Shown here: piece by piece, positions 43,731 to 55,153 of the stretch
How the letters are laid out: each line of letters starts with the position of its first letter
Position numbering within the stretch: position 1 is the stretch's first letter
NCBI GenBank assembly: GCA_025093985.1
Contig: JACAAK010000019.1
Coordinates: 62,001-126,000, forward strand
Source: Calvatia gigantea
Taxonomy: Eukaryota; Basidiomycota; Agaricomycetes; Agaricales; Lycoperdaceae
Length of the DNA: 64,000 bases
Reading direction: 5' to 3'
Made by a program: the position numbers and the translations under genes
The notes under the pieces: model-generated
What the model was told of the DNA's origin: nothing
Seen by the model: the letters and a program-made list of their open reading frames with translations, nothing else
Databases searched by the model: none

Positions 43731-45836
43731 TCATTGCGCGGATGCTGAAGTGTTATCAGCGGATCGTGACGCTATCCTTGAGAGATGGCGTTCACTCACC
43801 TTTCTGTAGTGCTCTTTGATCCACTCGGCCTCATACCAGTGGCGCCAAAGCTGGCACAAGTGAGAGTCAGCGCAGTGCTCACCACCGCAGTTCAGACACT
43901 TGAATTTGTGGGGACATGGCTGTCCCTCGGGGGTAGCCTTGTTGAGATCCTTAGGATGACAACACCCGGCGACGGCGCGGTGGTTCTCAGAGGTATGAGG
44001 CCCAGCGCAGATGGGGCACCTGTTCGACCGGGATCGACAGATAGCAGTGGGGTGGCCCCAGTACCAGCAGCACTGACACCAGGGGACCCCGGTACGGGCG
44101 GAAGCCTGCTGCACGCGGCAGGAGTGCGTTCCAATCTGGACGGTGCGCCCCACGAGACGCTTCATCCGGGTGCCAGTCTTGGAGTCGGCTAAGTCGAGCC
44201 AAGCTGTGCAGGTGTCAGAGCTGGCGGAATTGCGCGAGATGCGCGGGGTATGAGACAGCATGGCGAAGTCCTCGCGATGCGGAGACTTCGACAGATGGCC
44301 CAGGAGGCGTTCGACAGTCATGGCCTTGCGACCAAGCTCGTCAATAAAGGGGATATCCACGATCCTTATGTAGGACGTGGAGTCGGGGACACGGAGCTGG
44401 AGCTTAACGCCCTCAGCAACCGCCTTGTGAGCCCACTCGTCTATGATGGCGACATCCTTCGGGGTGGGGGCGAAATTAGTGAGCAGCGACCAAGAATTGG
44501 CCGTGCTCGAGCGAACCGACTCGATCCTGCAACGGACGTGAGCTTGTACGAGGCCTCTGTTGATAACTTCAACAAAGTGGTTAGTCTGAGGGTGGGGGGC
44601 ACCTTCCGGCACGGCAACCGCAGTCATGAGGAGTTGCCGACGGTTGGGACCAGCCGTGACATTGTTGGGGCACTTGGACTTGCCTTGCGCCGAGGGTTCA
44701 GCCTCCCGAGCCATAGCTACGACTCGTTTGGGCTCAAGCTCTGGGAATGACTGCGCAACGCGCACAGCCGTGACCACAGGGATCTGGGCAGATTTGCCCT
44801 TACCAGAGGAAGATAGTGTCTGCGCGTACGAGGACGGCACTGCCTTCTTCTTCTTGGTGATGTTGAGAGGGCGCACCGGACCAGGTTGGACTGGGGCACT
44901 CCTCCGTTGCTGCTGCAGGGCAAGGCGTTTTGCCTCTGCGTTCTTTCGGATCGACTCGACAAGGTCCCGCTCGCGGCGAGCAGGATGGACAGGCTGAAAC
45001 GGAGGTGGTGGTGCGGGAGCTCTGGCCGGCTTCGATCTACCGGATCTAGGCGTGGAGCCTCCCATATCAGTGTCGACATCACCTGAGCCAGATGGCCGAG
45101 GCGGGGGGGTAGCTCTCCTGTCAGGCAGGGGACGAGCGTAGCGAGAGGCGATGTTGGCCACAGCGTGACCCCCGAGCCAACTCGGATTAGACTGACCAGT
45201 TGGAGAGCGATCCAACCAGCCATTGTTAGACAGGGACTGGACAAACGCCAAGGCGGCGCCCAGTACCACTGTGGTAGATTCCGCGCTGAGCGGCATAGCA
45301 TGCACGGACCTGAACCAAGAGGACAGGTTGTGCAGGGATTCGGCTGCGCCCTGGACGTCCACAGCGAGGTGTTCTTCGTCACCTGCCAACGCCGCTACGG
45401 ATGGAGCATACTCCAAATCGCCGAACGATTCCACTGACATATCTCTGCCAGCGGAGCTCCCAGGGGGATCGGTGGCGATCGCAGAAGCAGCAGCCCCAGG
45501 GGCCACCACCTCGTCCTCATCATCGTCGAAAGGGTCCGCCATCTCTACTGGCGCAGGAGAGGGGGAAGTAGCGCGAGAGGGAGCACGGGACTGAGGTCGG
45601 GCAGTTCCACTCGAGGAGGTTGATGATGGCGGCCGTGCCATGACCGGTACGGCGGTGTATCGTTGGCGCGTGCCCTCCCCAGAGGAGGCCTGGGTTGAGG
45701 CGTGGGTTTGGTAGCAGGGTTGTGGCTGCTGGGAGCCCACACCCGGAATACGAGCGATCGGGTCAGGGGACGATTGCGGTGGGACCGGGTCGTCAGCCCA
45801 CGGGTCGTGTGATGAGCTGGGTGGCTTGCGGCTCAT
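43731..45836 (-). CDS. Tad-J ORF1, intact Gag-like zinc-knuckle protein (701 aa)
   Basis: Unbroken 701-aa frame, the same length as in Tad-K. N-terminus MSRKPPSSSHDPWADDPVP; then a Ser/Pro/Thr-rich region, an acidic patch (FDDDEDE) and a conserved helical segment (AAESLHNLSSWFRSVHAMP). A Pro/Arg-rich linker leads to a basic KKKKAVPSSYAQ stretch and the NHFVEVINRGLVQAHVRCRI block, probably an RNA-binding fold. The C-terminal cysteine cluster is WCQCCWYWGHPTAIC, CPICAGPHTSENH and CLNCGGEHCADSHLC. It is expected to coat element RNA. It ends at TGA, overlapping the ORF2 ATG by four bases (43731-43734). Confidence 0.92.
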   Translation of the reverse strand: MSRKPPSSSHDPWADDPVPPQSSPDPIARIPGVGSQQPQPCYQTHASTQASSGEGTRQRYTAVPVMARPPSSTSSSGTARPQSRAPSRATSPSPAPVEMADPFDDDEDEVVAPGAAASAIATDPPGSSAGRDMSVESFGDLEYAPSVAALAGDEEHLAVDVQGAAESLHNLSSWFRSVHAMPLSAESTTVVLGAALAFVQSLSNNGWLDRSPTGQSNPSWLGGHAVANIASRYARPLPDRRATPPPRPSGSGDVDTDMGGSTPRSGRSKPARAPAPPPPFQPVHPARRERDLVESIRKNAEAKRLALQQQRRSAPVQPGPVRPLNITKKKKAVPSSYAQTLSSSGKGKSAQIPVVTAVRVAQSFPELEPKRVVAMAREAEPSAQGKSKCPNNVTAGPNRRQLLMTAVAVPEGAPHPQTNHFVEVINRGLVQAHVRCRIESVRSSTANSWSLLTNFAPTPKDVAIIDEWAHKAVAEGVKLQLRVPDSTSYIRIVDIPFIDELGRKAMTVERLLGHLSKSPHREDFAMLSHTPRISRNSASSDTCTAWLDLADSKTGTRMKRLVGRTVQIGTHSCRVQQASARTGVPWCQCCWYWGHPTAICRSRSNRCPICAGPHTSENHRAVAGCCHPKDLNKATPEGQPCPHKFKCLNCGGEHCADSHLCQLWRHWYEAEWIKEHYRKVSERHLSRIASRSADNTSASAQ

Positions 45837-45960
45837 ACCAGCGAGTAGTTCAGCAACTAGGGATGTGCCCTAGCCAAGATTTGGGGTTACGGTGTATACG
45901 ATACGACTAGACTACAGTAACCGCCCCGTTGATGGTGGTGGTTGCTGGAAAAGGAAGGTG
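45837..45960 (-). promoter_or_regulatory. Tad-J 5' UTR
   Basis: 124 bp from ORF1 to the 5' end CACCTTCCTTTTCCAGC. The same boundary in four copies marks the transcript start. A promoter is inferred from LINE biology only. Confidence 0.6.
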
Positions 45961-48852
45961 CGTCCATGTCCCTCATTAGAGCCCTCCCATCTGAAGAATT
46001 TGCCTCCTTCACCTCCTCCCTCCTCCTCATGGACAAACTTGACAAGGCTGCTGTGCACCAGGCTTTTGTCACAGAGGATATTCAACGCCGCAGACGTGCC
46101 CAGGACACTGTCAGCTCCTCCACAGCCTTTTCCGCACGCTCCCAGCCCCCTCCTTCATCCGGAAAATGCGATTTTTGTCACAAGTCCAGACACACTATCC
46201 AGAAGTGCTGGGCATTCGAGGCAGCTCAAAAGCAAGCCCAGGAGAAGACTGCTGAGCAAATTGCCAATAACTCATCAAGGCGTCGTCGGAATCACGCAAA
46301 ACGCGCACAGGACACTCCTCAGGACCCCCCCTCATCGCCTACAGCAGGCGGAGCGCAACAGGCCCGGGAATTCGCCGGAAATGCAAGTTCTTCGTCACCC
46401 TCTCCCTCTTCACCTCTACAGCTTGATGCTGACTTCCATTGGCTTGCAGACACAGGGGCCACTTCTCATATGACCCCACATCGCCACTGGTTCAAGTCCT
46501 ACTCCCCCAGTCGCATTCCCATCCACTTAGCTGACAATTCCATTGTCTACTCAGCTGGAGTAGGTTCTGTGGTGTTTCAGCCTGTGTTGGAAGGGAAAAG
46601 GGTTAGAGAGGTCAAGTTTTCGAGAGTCCTACATGTCCCAGACCTCCGGAGCAACCTACTATCATGTTTATACCTTACTCATCACTCCGGAGTTAATATC
46701 AGCATTGGTGCAACCTCTATGGTGTTTTATAAGGGCAAAAAGGCGCTTTTCAAGGCTAGAATCACTCCGGGCCACTCAGCACTGTTAGATGGCACTACAA
46801 TCGCTTCAGAGACCGCATTTCACCTCTCCACACTCTCTGTAGACCTCTCCTTGTGGCATAGACGCTTTGTGCACCACAATTATGCAGATGTGAAGAGAAT
46901 GATCAGTCAGGAGCTTGTTACAGGCCTTAAACTGGAGTCTGAGGCATCCCCTGACCCCATCTGTGAGCCCTGTCTTGCAGGAAAGATGCATTCCCATGCA
47001 TTCCCCTCCTCCACCAGCCATAATCGCTCCCCACTGGCTCTAGTGCACTCAGATTTGCATGGACCACTTCCAGCAGCTACCCACCAAGGCTACAAGTACT
47101 GGATCACCTTTATAGACGATTCTACACGATTCCGGGCGGTATATCTGCTTAAATCCAAGTCAGAAGCCTTTGAAGCATTCAAAACCTACAAATATTGGGC
47201 TGAGAACCAACTGGGAGTCAAAATCTGCGCTCTACAGGATGATAAAGGTGGTGAATACATGTCTAATGCCTTCCTGGAGTTCACAAGGCTGTGTGGCATC
47301 GAGAGGAGGCATTCTGTGCGAAATAGGCCCCAGCAGAATGGTCTTGCTGAGAGGGCTAATAGGACTATGGGTGAGAGAATCACTGCCATGCTCTCGGAGT
47401 CCAGTTTGCCAGTGAGTTTTTGGGGTGAATGCATAGCTGCCATGGTCCATGTGTGGAATAGGCTCCCTACCTCCGCTCTACCAAAAACCACACCTTTTGA
47501 GGCCTTCTACAAGCAAAAACCCGATGTTTCGCACCTCAGAGTGTGGGGGTGTACTGCCTATGTGCATATACAGCGAGATAAGCGAAATTCTTTGCAGCCT
47601 CACTTCGAAAAATGTGTTTTTATTGGATATCCCACTGGCTACAAAGGTTGGAAGTTCTATAACCCTACTACTAGGCAAACCAGGATCTCAGAGCATGCAG
47701 ATTTTGACGAGAGATACTTCCCTGGACTATCTAGAGTGAAAATGAACACCATACCATCATTTGCTGGTCCTCCATCCTCCCCTGAAGTCTCACCACCTTC
47801 TACCTTGTCTATCTCGTCTCCTGGACCTTCCCAGATGCTCCCACTTCTTGAAGATAAGGGGGGTGATGTAGACTACCTGCCTGAGTCACTCCAGCCTGCT
47901 CCGGATGCTCCTGAGGCTCCCAGAGCACCATCAGTCCATCTACTTCCTCTTCAAGAAGGTTCCTGCAAAGATAGCATCATCTCATCACCATCTCAGCTTC
48001 AGCCCCCACAAGTCCACAGTCCTGAACCCTCAGAGCCTCCTGTGATGCCTCCTACAGCTCCTGTACAGCTCCCCAGCACTCCTCTCAGTGTTCCCCCAGT
48101 AATTGAGCCTCCACACCTTCCTAGGCGCTCAAATCGCTCCAGGAAACCTCCAGGAGAGTGGTGGAGGATCAAGCTGTCTCCTGAGCCCGAGGAGGACGAT
48201 TTTGACGATCAGGAAGCTGTCTATTGGGCTGACAGTGGATATCAAGAGGTGGAGTTTGCTGGGACTGTTTCTGGGCCTGATCCTCGCACCTATAAGGTTG
48301 CTATGAGGTCCCCTGATGCCCAGGACTGGTCTAGAGCTTGTGACGACGAAATCTTCGCCCTGGAGTCCAACAACACCTGGGAACTAGTTGAGCTACCTCC
48401 TGGAAAGAAGCTGGTCAACTCTGGATGGGTTTTCAAGGTCAAGCGCAATCCTGATGGCTCTGTAGAGCGCCACAAAGCCCGCTTAGTTGCTAAGGGCTAT
48501 TCTCAGCGCCCTGGCTATAATTACACTGAGGTTTTTGCCCCTACATTTTGTCCTGCATCCCTCAGACTTATTATAGCCTTGGCTGCAAGAGAGGGCTTCA
48601 AAATGCGCTCCATTGACATCTCCTCTGCCTTCACCTATGGGGACCTTGATGAGGAGATCTACATGGCCCAGCCTGAGGGATATCACCAAGGTGGCCCAAA
48701 CCATGTCTGTAAGCTCACCAAATCGCTCTATGGCCTTAAACAGGCAGCTAGGTAGTGGAATAAGAAGCTACACAGTGTCATGACCTCCATGGGCTACTCG
48801 AGACTCAGATCTGACAACTCCCTCTACATCTATTCCAAGGGATCAGTCAAGG

Positions 48853-49480
48853 TGTTACGTGCGTTACCTTACTTCGCAACCGGGCCCGGATCATCTCCAC
48901 TCAGGGAGAGGTTCAACGCTATAGCCCAGGAGTATTAGACAAGTCTCAATGACTTCTGTGCAGGCTTCGGATCGCTCCCTCGAGTAGAAGCTCGCGCTTG
49001 CCTGAGAAGTCCGAGTTAAGTGTCACTGCAGTCCCCAAGGTTGTTAGCCTTGTAGCAGACGAGTGAAGATAAGGAAGCTTGTTACTAGAATAACCTGAAG
49101 TAATACAAAGTACTACTTAAGGTTTATATACTAGCTACGAATAGGCGATGAGAGATTACGTAGTAAGTAGATATGAGTCAATGCGAACTACTACGGGTTA
49201 ATTGGTAATCTAAGGAATCATAGGGATAGGCGAGATGAATACAGAAGAACGAGTATGAGTCATAAGAAGATAGAGTCAGGTAAGGAGAAATACGATGATG
49301 GGAAAAGATGAGGATGAAACAGGAACATGATTCAGAATGAATCATAAGAAGCAAAGGTAGAAGTACATGTGATAAATAAATAAAGAACGGACCGGGGTAT
49401 ACAAGAAGAAGAATGGAAAGTCCGTACGGAAGGTTAATACGTTGATGCGGAGAGTCCGGAGGTGTGGTAAGTTCGTAACA
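48853..49480 (-). repeat. Gypsy 3' LTR
   Basis: 628 bp, TGTTACG...CGTAACA, adjoining CAAGG on its left. The element-strand sequence just upstream is AGAGATGGGCTAA, only a weak polypurine tract. Confidence 0.95.
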
Positions 49481-49512
49481 TTAGCCCATCTCTAGATAAA
49501 TTACTCCGAAAT

Positions 49513-51330
49513 TTACACAGATAGGACTGAGTAGTCCAAAGATACTCCGTCGTCGTAATATTCGTCATCGAAGGCATCGTGGGGGTTTTCCAATACTTGT
49601 TCTTGAAATTGTTGTTTCATATTTTCAACAGCTTGAATGTGGTCGACATATTTCGGGCAATCTTCTGGCTTGTGTTTTGGATTGAGAGTTTCGCAGAGTT
49701 GGCAGAAATATTGGGGGCAGGTCCAGCGGTAATGGCCAGGGCGGGTTTTTCGACAAATGGGACAAGTGGTATGGGCACAATCACTGGCCCAGTGACCTAT
49801 GGCAGGGAGGTGAAGTTTGGCACATTTTTCACAAAAGGCCTTCGGGTCGAAGTTCAGGTTGTTCATAGCTCGGGGTTGGGTTGGGGTTCTTCCTCGTCCT
49901 GAGTTAGGATCGAGGGGTTTTCGAATAGGTTTCGGAGGCTTAGAAGTTGATCCAGTTGGCCCATTAAGTTGTGTATGGCCGTTTCGAATCATTCGGGTGG
50001 GATTTGTCCGTCTGGATGGGAGAGATGTGGATGGGGAAGGTACATGCAGTTTGGGGGAGGGTTCTCTCGTGGGGGAATCGGCTCGTTGGTGTGGTCTGAC
50101 CTTAGAAGGGCCAGTTCGCTGGTTGGGTGGGATAGGCTTAACGCTATGCTCGTTGAGGTAGCAGGCGTAAGCCTGAGGTAATCCAAGGCTTCGTGATGCC
50201 TGGATAAATAGGGCCACTCAATCGGTAGCGTGCTCATAATCCCGAGAAAGATGTTCGAGCTGTGAAATGGCGTCGCAGATAAAGCGCCAGTGATTTCGCT
50301 GATTGGCATTATGTAGATATTCGGTGCGGAAGCGAGTTCGATGGCCTCCCTTGAGGACCATCGTGCGGAGGGATCCCTCAGATGAGAAATCAGTTCTAGC
50401 CCATAACTCCATGGGCGAAGGTCTATCGTTCGTAGAGGGGGGTTCGGGGGAGAAGCTGCTTCGTCTGTCGGGGTCTCGGTCGGATGGGTTGGCTGCGATG
50501 TAACCCACGGCCGAGTGTTCGGTGGGGTGTAGTTCGTCCCAGGCTGACCTGGGGGGTTTCGGATTGATGGTGGTAGCTGTGGGGGACTTTGGAGAGGGGC
50601 CGGCGGTAGAGGGGGGAATGTGTCGTTGGTCGAGGACAGGAAGTTCTGCCCTAACAGATTTTGGGATCCCAGCTCGCTCCGAGGGGAGTGTTGGGGTGGG
50701 GTTGTCGGCCCAGATTGGGTAGACGTACTTTGGTTTCAGTAACCAGAGGAGCTGCTGTGGGGTTGATTTCGTGTCGTAGGTGGCGGTATGGGGAGTGGCT
50801 CCGGTGACGACATTGGAGAAAGAGACTGGCGGGTCTCTTGGTTCGGGGTTGTTGGATGGGTTTGGTACCTCTGTTCACTGGGGATTAGGTTGGGATACAG
50901 CGGGGCTGCTTCCCATTCTTGTTGGGTAGGTGAGTCTATCCCAGGGGGTACTGGGAGATGATTCGGTGGAGGGGGGAATGTAGACACAATCTGGACCGAC
51001 GAAGACGTCGACCCAGAATTGTTTGTTCTGGTCTGCGAATTGTTGGAGCTCGTCTTTGGTAAAGATGGCATTCGGGAGGGTGATAATGGGTTTCTCGAGC
51101 AGTTCGTTAATTTGGACGGTGGGCAGAATTGGGGTTTCGTGGCCCACAGGTGTGACGGTGGGAGGGTAGGATATAGAAATATGAGGGGAGGAGGGGAGAG
51201 AATGGGCCTTTCTGATTGGGGAATTATTCTTTGTAGAAAAGGAAGAGATTGAAGAGAGGGAAGGAGAGGGGGATGAGGCTACAATGGCCGCTTTCTTTCC
51301 CTTCTTATAGTTCTTCTGGGTTGGTGCCAT
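49513..51330 (-). pseudogene. Gypsy ORF3: unknown protein with three zinc knuckles, downstream of pol
   Basis: A third sense frame of 605 codons starting ATG at 51330, 61 nt after the pol stop, and ending at 49513, 32 bp before the 3' LTR. Two in-frame TGA codons (50875-50877 and 50218-50220) both fit CGA Arg. The N-terminus is basic and Ser-rich (MAPTQKNYKKGKKAAIVASS), and the centre includes KNKQFW-type and WRFICDAISQLEHL helical segments. The C-terminal part, from about residue 500, has three C-x2-C-x(6-9)-H-x4-C units: CEKC...HWASDC, CPICRKTRPGHYRWTC and CQLCETLNPKHKPEDC, then an acidic tail (DAFDDEYYDDGVSLDYS). No signal peptide or membrane segment is visible, so it is not env-like. I do not recognise the family. 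A second Gag-like or RNA-binding protein is a guess. Confidence 0.8.
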
Positions 51331-51391
51331 TGGTGGTTCGGTTTGTGGAAGTGTTGTTAAGGAATGATGGAGAAGTTGGGTGAATCCTGGA

Positions 51392-54300
51392 TTATTTATA
51401 TCTTTTAGGTGGGATGGGAACTAGGTGGTGTTCTCGTTGGTATTTTCGTAACATTTCTTGGGCATGTGGTAAGAGTTGTGCTTCGTTTTCCCAAGAGTTT
51501 TCTTTGTGGCTGTAACCTTTCCACTTGATGTAGTATTCCCTTTGTTTATTCTTGGTTCTATGGTTCAAGATGCCTTCGATTTCATATTCTTCTTCTCCTT
51601 CTATTATGTCAGGGAGAGGTGGTTGTGGGTTTGATCCATGGATATTGTTTTCGGTGTATTCGGAGAGAAGGGTAGCGTGGAATACGTTGTGAATCTTCCA
51701 TGTTTCAGGTAGTTTCAGTCGGTAGGAGAGCGGCGATAAGACTTCTTTGATAGTGAACGGTCCAAGGCGTTTTGGTGCGATCTTGTTTGATTTGAATGGG
51801 AGTTTCAGGTTTCTCCGTTCAAGCCACACTTTTTGTCCTAGGGCGAAGGGTTTGAATTTTGCTTTGATTCGTTGTTCCATGCGTTCCATAGCTAGTTTGT
51901 GGGCAGCAATTGCTTCTCTTCATGCATAGTCTAGGAGTTCTATTCATTCTTCAGTAGTGGTGAAGTTTGATTCCTCTAGAATAGTGGGTATTCCATGGGG
52001 TTTTGTTCCGTACATGAGTTCAAAAGGGGTTTGTTTCCGGTCTGAATGTGTTCGTGAATTGTGGGAGAATTCGAGGATTGGGAGTGCTTTAGACCAGGAG
52101 GAGGGATTTCCTGTACAGTAGATAGATAGGTATGCTGCAATTTCCTGATTGAATCGTTCTGTTGTTCCATCCGATTGAGGGTGGTAGGCTGATGAGAATG
52201 ATTGGGTGATTCCAAGTCGTTTCATGAGAGCTTGACTGGAGTTTGCTCGGAATCTGGGGTCACGGTCGGAGATTATCTTGTCCGGTAGTCCGAATCTGGT
52301 GTAGACCTTGTCTATAATTATGTCGGCAATTCCTTTGGCGGTGATTTCCTTTGTACAAGGAGTGAGAATTACCCCCTTCGTAAGTCCATGGTCCACTATG
52401 GACAAGATTGAGTCGAATCCGTGGGATTTTGGCAAATCGGTCAGCAGATCCATAGCGATATGGGCGAATGGTCTGGTAGATATCGGCGGTGGTATCGGTT
52501 GCAATGAAGGGTGGGAAGGATTTCGGTTAATTTTGAATTGTTGGCATTCGCTGCATCCTTTAACATAATTTCGTACGAAGGTACTCATTCCTGGCCAATA
52601 TACTTCAGCTTTGGCGAGGCGATAAGTTTCTTGTTCTCCAGGGTGTCCGACCGAAGGGTGGTCGTGGTATTGTTGGATGACACGTCGGCGGAGTTCCATG
52701 TCTTCTGGGATGATGATCTTCCCTTCGAATGTCATAAGATGTCCATGTGGCCTGGGAATCATCCCGTATTTCGGATTTATTGCTTCTGGTGATTCTGATA
52801 GAAGTCGTTTCATGGCTTCCGTGGTGATTTTGTCATATTTTGATGATTTTACGATGTCGTTCTGTAATTCTTGATCAACTACGGAAATGAATAGTTCGTT
52901 GGGTAGTACAGTGATTTCCCTGAGGAATACTTCCTCAGGTAAGACGATAACATTTTCGTTGTCATTGTCATCATCTGGGGTGTGATCTGGTCAACGTGAG
53001 AGGGCATCGGCGGCAGGTATTTTGGTTCCTGGGACATGTTCAATTGCGAAGTCGAAGTGTGAGAGGAAACCAAGCCATCGAGCTTGTCTTCTGGAGATAT
53101 TTTGGGGTTTTCTCCAAAAGGTGAGGTTCTTGTGATCAGTTCGTATGGTTACGCGATGTTGGGCTCCTTCTAGGTAATGTCGCCATTCTTCTAGTGCCGT
53201 GATTATGGCAAGGAGTTCCCTGTCGTGTATTTCGTAGTTTCGTTGGGTAGGATTGAATGCTTTGGATAGGAAAGCTACTGGGTGGTAGTTTCTGTTCATG
53301 TCTTGCTGTGATAAGACTGCTCCCAAGGCGTATTTCGAGGCATCGGTTTTGATAAAGAAGGGTTTTGTTTGGTCTGGCATCAGCAAAACGGGTTTCTTCA
53401 TGAATTCGGATTTTAGTTGGCTGAAGGCTTCATTTGCTTTGTGTTCCCATTCGAATTTCTTTGTTTTGGATAGAAGAGCATTAAGCGGTCGAGAGATGTC
53501 GGCATAGCGATGTATGAATTTTCGGTAGAAGTTACAGAATCCCATGAATTTTCTGACATCGCGGGTAGTGTGGGGTAAAGGCCATTCTTCTATTCCACAG
53601 AGTTTGGTGTTGTCCATTTCGATCTTGTCAGGGGAGATTATCATGCCGAGATATTCTAGATGGGTTTTATCAAATTCGCATTTTTCTAGCTTCAGGTATA
53701 GATTGTTGTCTTTCAAGATCTGAAGTGCTTCCAAAGTAAGGCGATCCATTTCTTCCTGAGTTTTTGCGTAGATGAGGATGTCGTCCATATAGATTATAAT
53801 TCCTCCTTTATCTAGCATCTTTGCGAATATGGTGTCCATCATCTTTTGAAAGGTGGCTGGGGAGTTGCACATTCCAAAGAACATGACGTTCGGTTCGTAA
53901 AGTCCAATTGGAGTTTTGAATGCGGCTTTCCATTGGTCTCCTTCTCGAATATGGATGTTGTTGTATCCGAGTCGGACATCCATTTTTGTGAATAGTTTTG
54001 CTCCTTGAAGTTTGTCCATAATTGTTGTTATCATAGGAATAGGGTACGCATTCTTCTTGGTATGTTTGTTTAGATAATGGTAATCTTGGCATGGTTGAAG
54101 TTTCCCGTCCTTCTTTCCTATGAAGAAGAAGGATGAGGCCATGGGAGATTCAGATTCTCGGATGTATCCTTTTCGGAGGTTTTCGTTTATGAATTTCTTG
54201 AGTTCTTCGGTTTCAAGGGGTGATAAGGGGTACGTTTTCCCTAGTTCCGGTTTGAAGGTATCCAAGAGTTCGATTTTATGGTCGTATGGCCTGGGAGGGG

Positions 54301-55153
54301 GGAATCGTTCGGATTTCTTCGTGTCGAAGAGTGAAGCGAATTTCTTGTATTTCCTGGGTACCTTTGTATCGGTTTTTGGGGTTGATTTTTGTGCGAGACT
54401 TGTAGCTTGGGTGATCTTCGTATTGATTTCGAGTTCATGTGGAGTTTGAGTGATTTCGTAGAGCTCGTGTTCCAAATGGAATTCATCGAAATCAATGTTT
54501 TCCAAGTAGAGTTTGAGTTCATCGATAGAGAGTTCAGATTCTTCCGAATGGATGATCGCTTCGAAGACTTTTACAGCAAGTGGGTCAAAGTCTTCATCTA
54601 GGTAGGTGTAACATTCGGTATCATTCATTCCATGGATGTCTAAGGCGATTTCGTTGATAGTGGTAGGTCCGTTTGTGGATTTTACGATTAAGGGTATGAT
54701 GTTGTCGTTGTTTCGCCATTTGAACTCTTGAGTAGTCCAATTTATGTCTGGGTTCGTTTGTTGTAGCTATGGGTATCCTAGGATTAGATCTTTGGATCCT
54801 ATTCCTGAGACGTAGGCTTCGAATTGACATTGTTTTCCATCAATTAAGGCATTCAATTCAACACTTTCATAGATTGATCCATTTTCATTGGAGGTTCCAT
54901 CCGCATTGGATACTTTGATAGGATGTTTAATAGGGCGTGTTCGTAGTCCATAAATGTTTATAAAGTTCGAGGAGATGAAGTTTCCTTGGGCTCCAGAGTC
55001 AATTAGAGCGGTGACTAGGATATTTCGTAAATGGTTCTGATTGAGTTTGATAGGGAGAAAGATTGATGCTTTATTGTCCGAGGTAGGGAGTTTTATTAGA
55101 TTGATTTGTGGGTCACCCAGCGATTCCTTTACAGGATCGGGTGACATCTTCAA
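51392..55153 (-). pseudogene. Gypsy pol: protease-RT-RNase H-integrase-chromodomain, four nonsense codons
   Basis: One frame from 55153 to 51392, interrupted by TAG 54767-54769 (Trp expected after LGYP), TGA 52991-52993, TGA 51944-51946 and TGA 51920-51922 (Arg expected). Domains: aspartic protease ALIDSGAQGNFI (Asp at 54998-55000); RT with YMDDILIY (YMDD at 53780-53791); RNase H (KTDASKYALGAVLSQ, IRTDHKNLTF). Integrase has HPSVGHPG and CSECQQ for zinc binding, and a catalytic triad of Asp (52448-52450), Asp in SDRDPRF and Glu in TTERFNQE. A C-terminal chromodomain (YEIEGILNHRTKNKQ...YYIKWKGYSHKENSWE, about 51440-51605) identifies a chromovirus. Such a domain is known to steer integration towards modified chromatin. 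Confidence 0.94.

Larger units (their letters stand above)
32948..43734 (-). pseudogene. Tad-J ORF2, split by Tad-K, frameshift near the N-terminus
   Basis: The 5' part, 43734-41006, holds the endonuclease (GGDFNCHSREWDDG, SDHHPL) and RT (FRPIVLLNTLGKLFEKMIATR, VAFDIAQFFPSLHH, LLSYVDDGTIIAQ). The 3' part, 34138-32948, holds RNase H (MATDASLPLHG, FTDSIASAKL) and CSCGAALEGRYHIFIRC. The break is exactly the Tad-K insertion. A second defect is a 4-base insertion near 43664 (GCTATGTACGTT for GCTACGTT on the plus strand), which shifts the frame about 24 codons after the ATG. The frame is otherwise open (889 codons in the 5' part). Confidence 0.94.
32223..45962 (-). mobile_element. Tad-J: full-length LINE in Copia-2, 15-bp TSD, split by Tad-K
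   Basis: Minus-strand, with its poly(A) as T at 32223-32238 and its 5' end CACCTTCC at 45960. It is flanked by TCCATGTCCCTCATT at 32208-32222 and 45963-45977. Two extra bases, CG (45961-45962), lie between the 5' end and the TSD and match neither. Without Tad-K it is about 6.86 kb, the same as Tad-K, so it is complete. Confidence 0.96.

Noticed and set aside
49513..51330. ORF3 as an envelope gene
   Set aside because: No signal peptide, hydrophobic fusion-type segment or transmembrane helix is visible; the protein is basic, Pro/Ser-rich and zinc-knuckle bearing.
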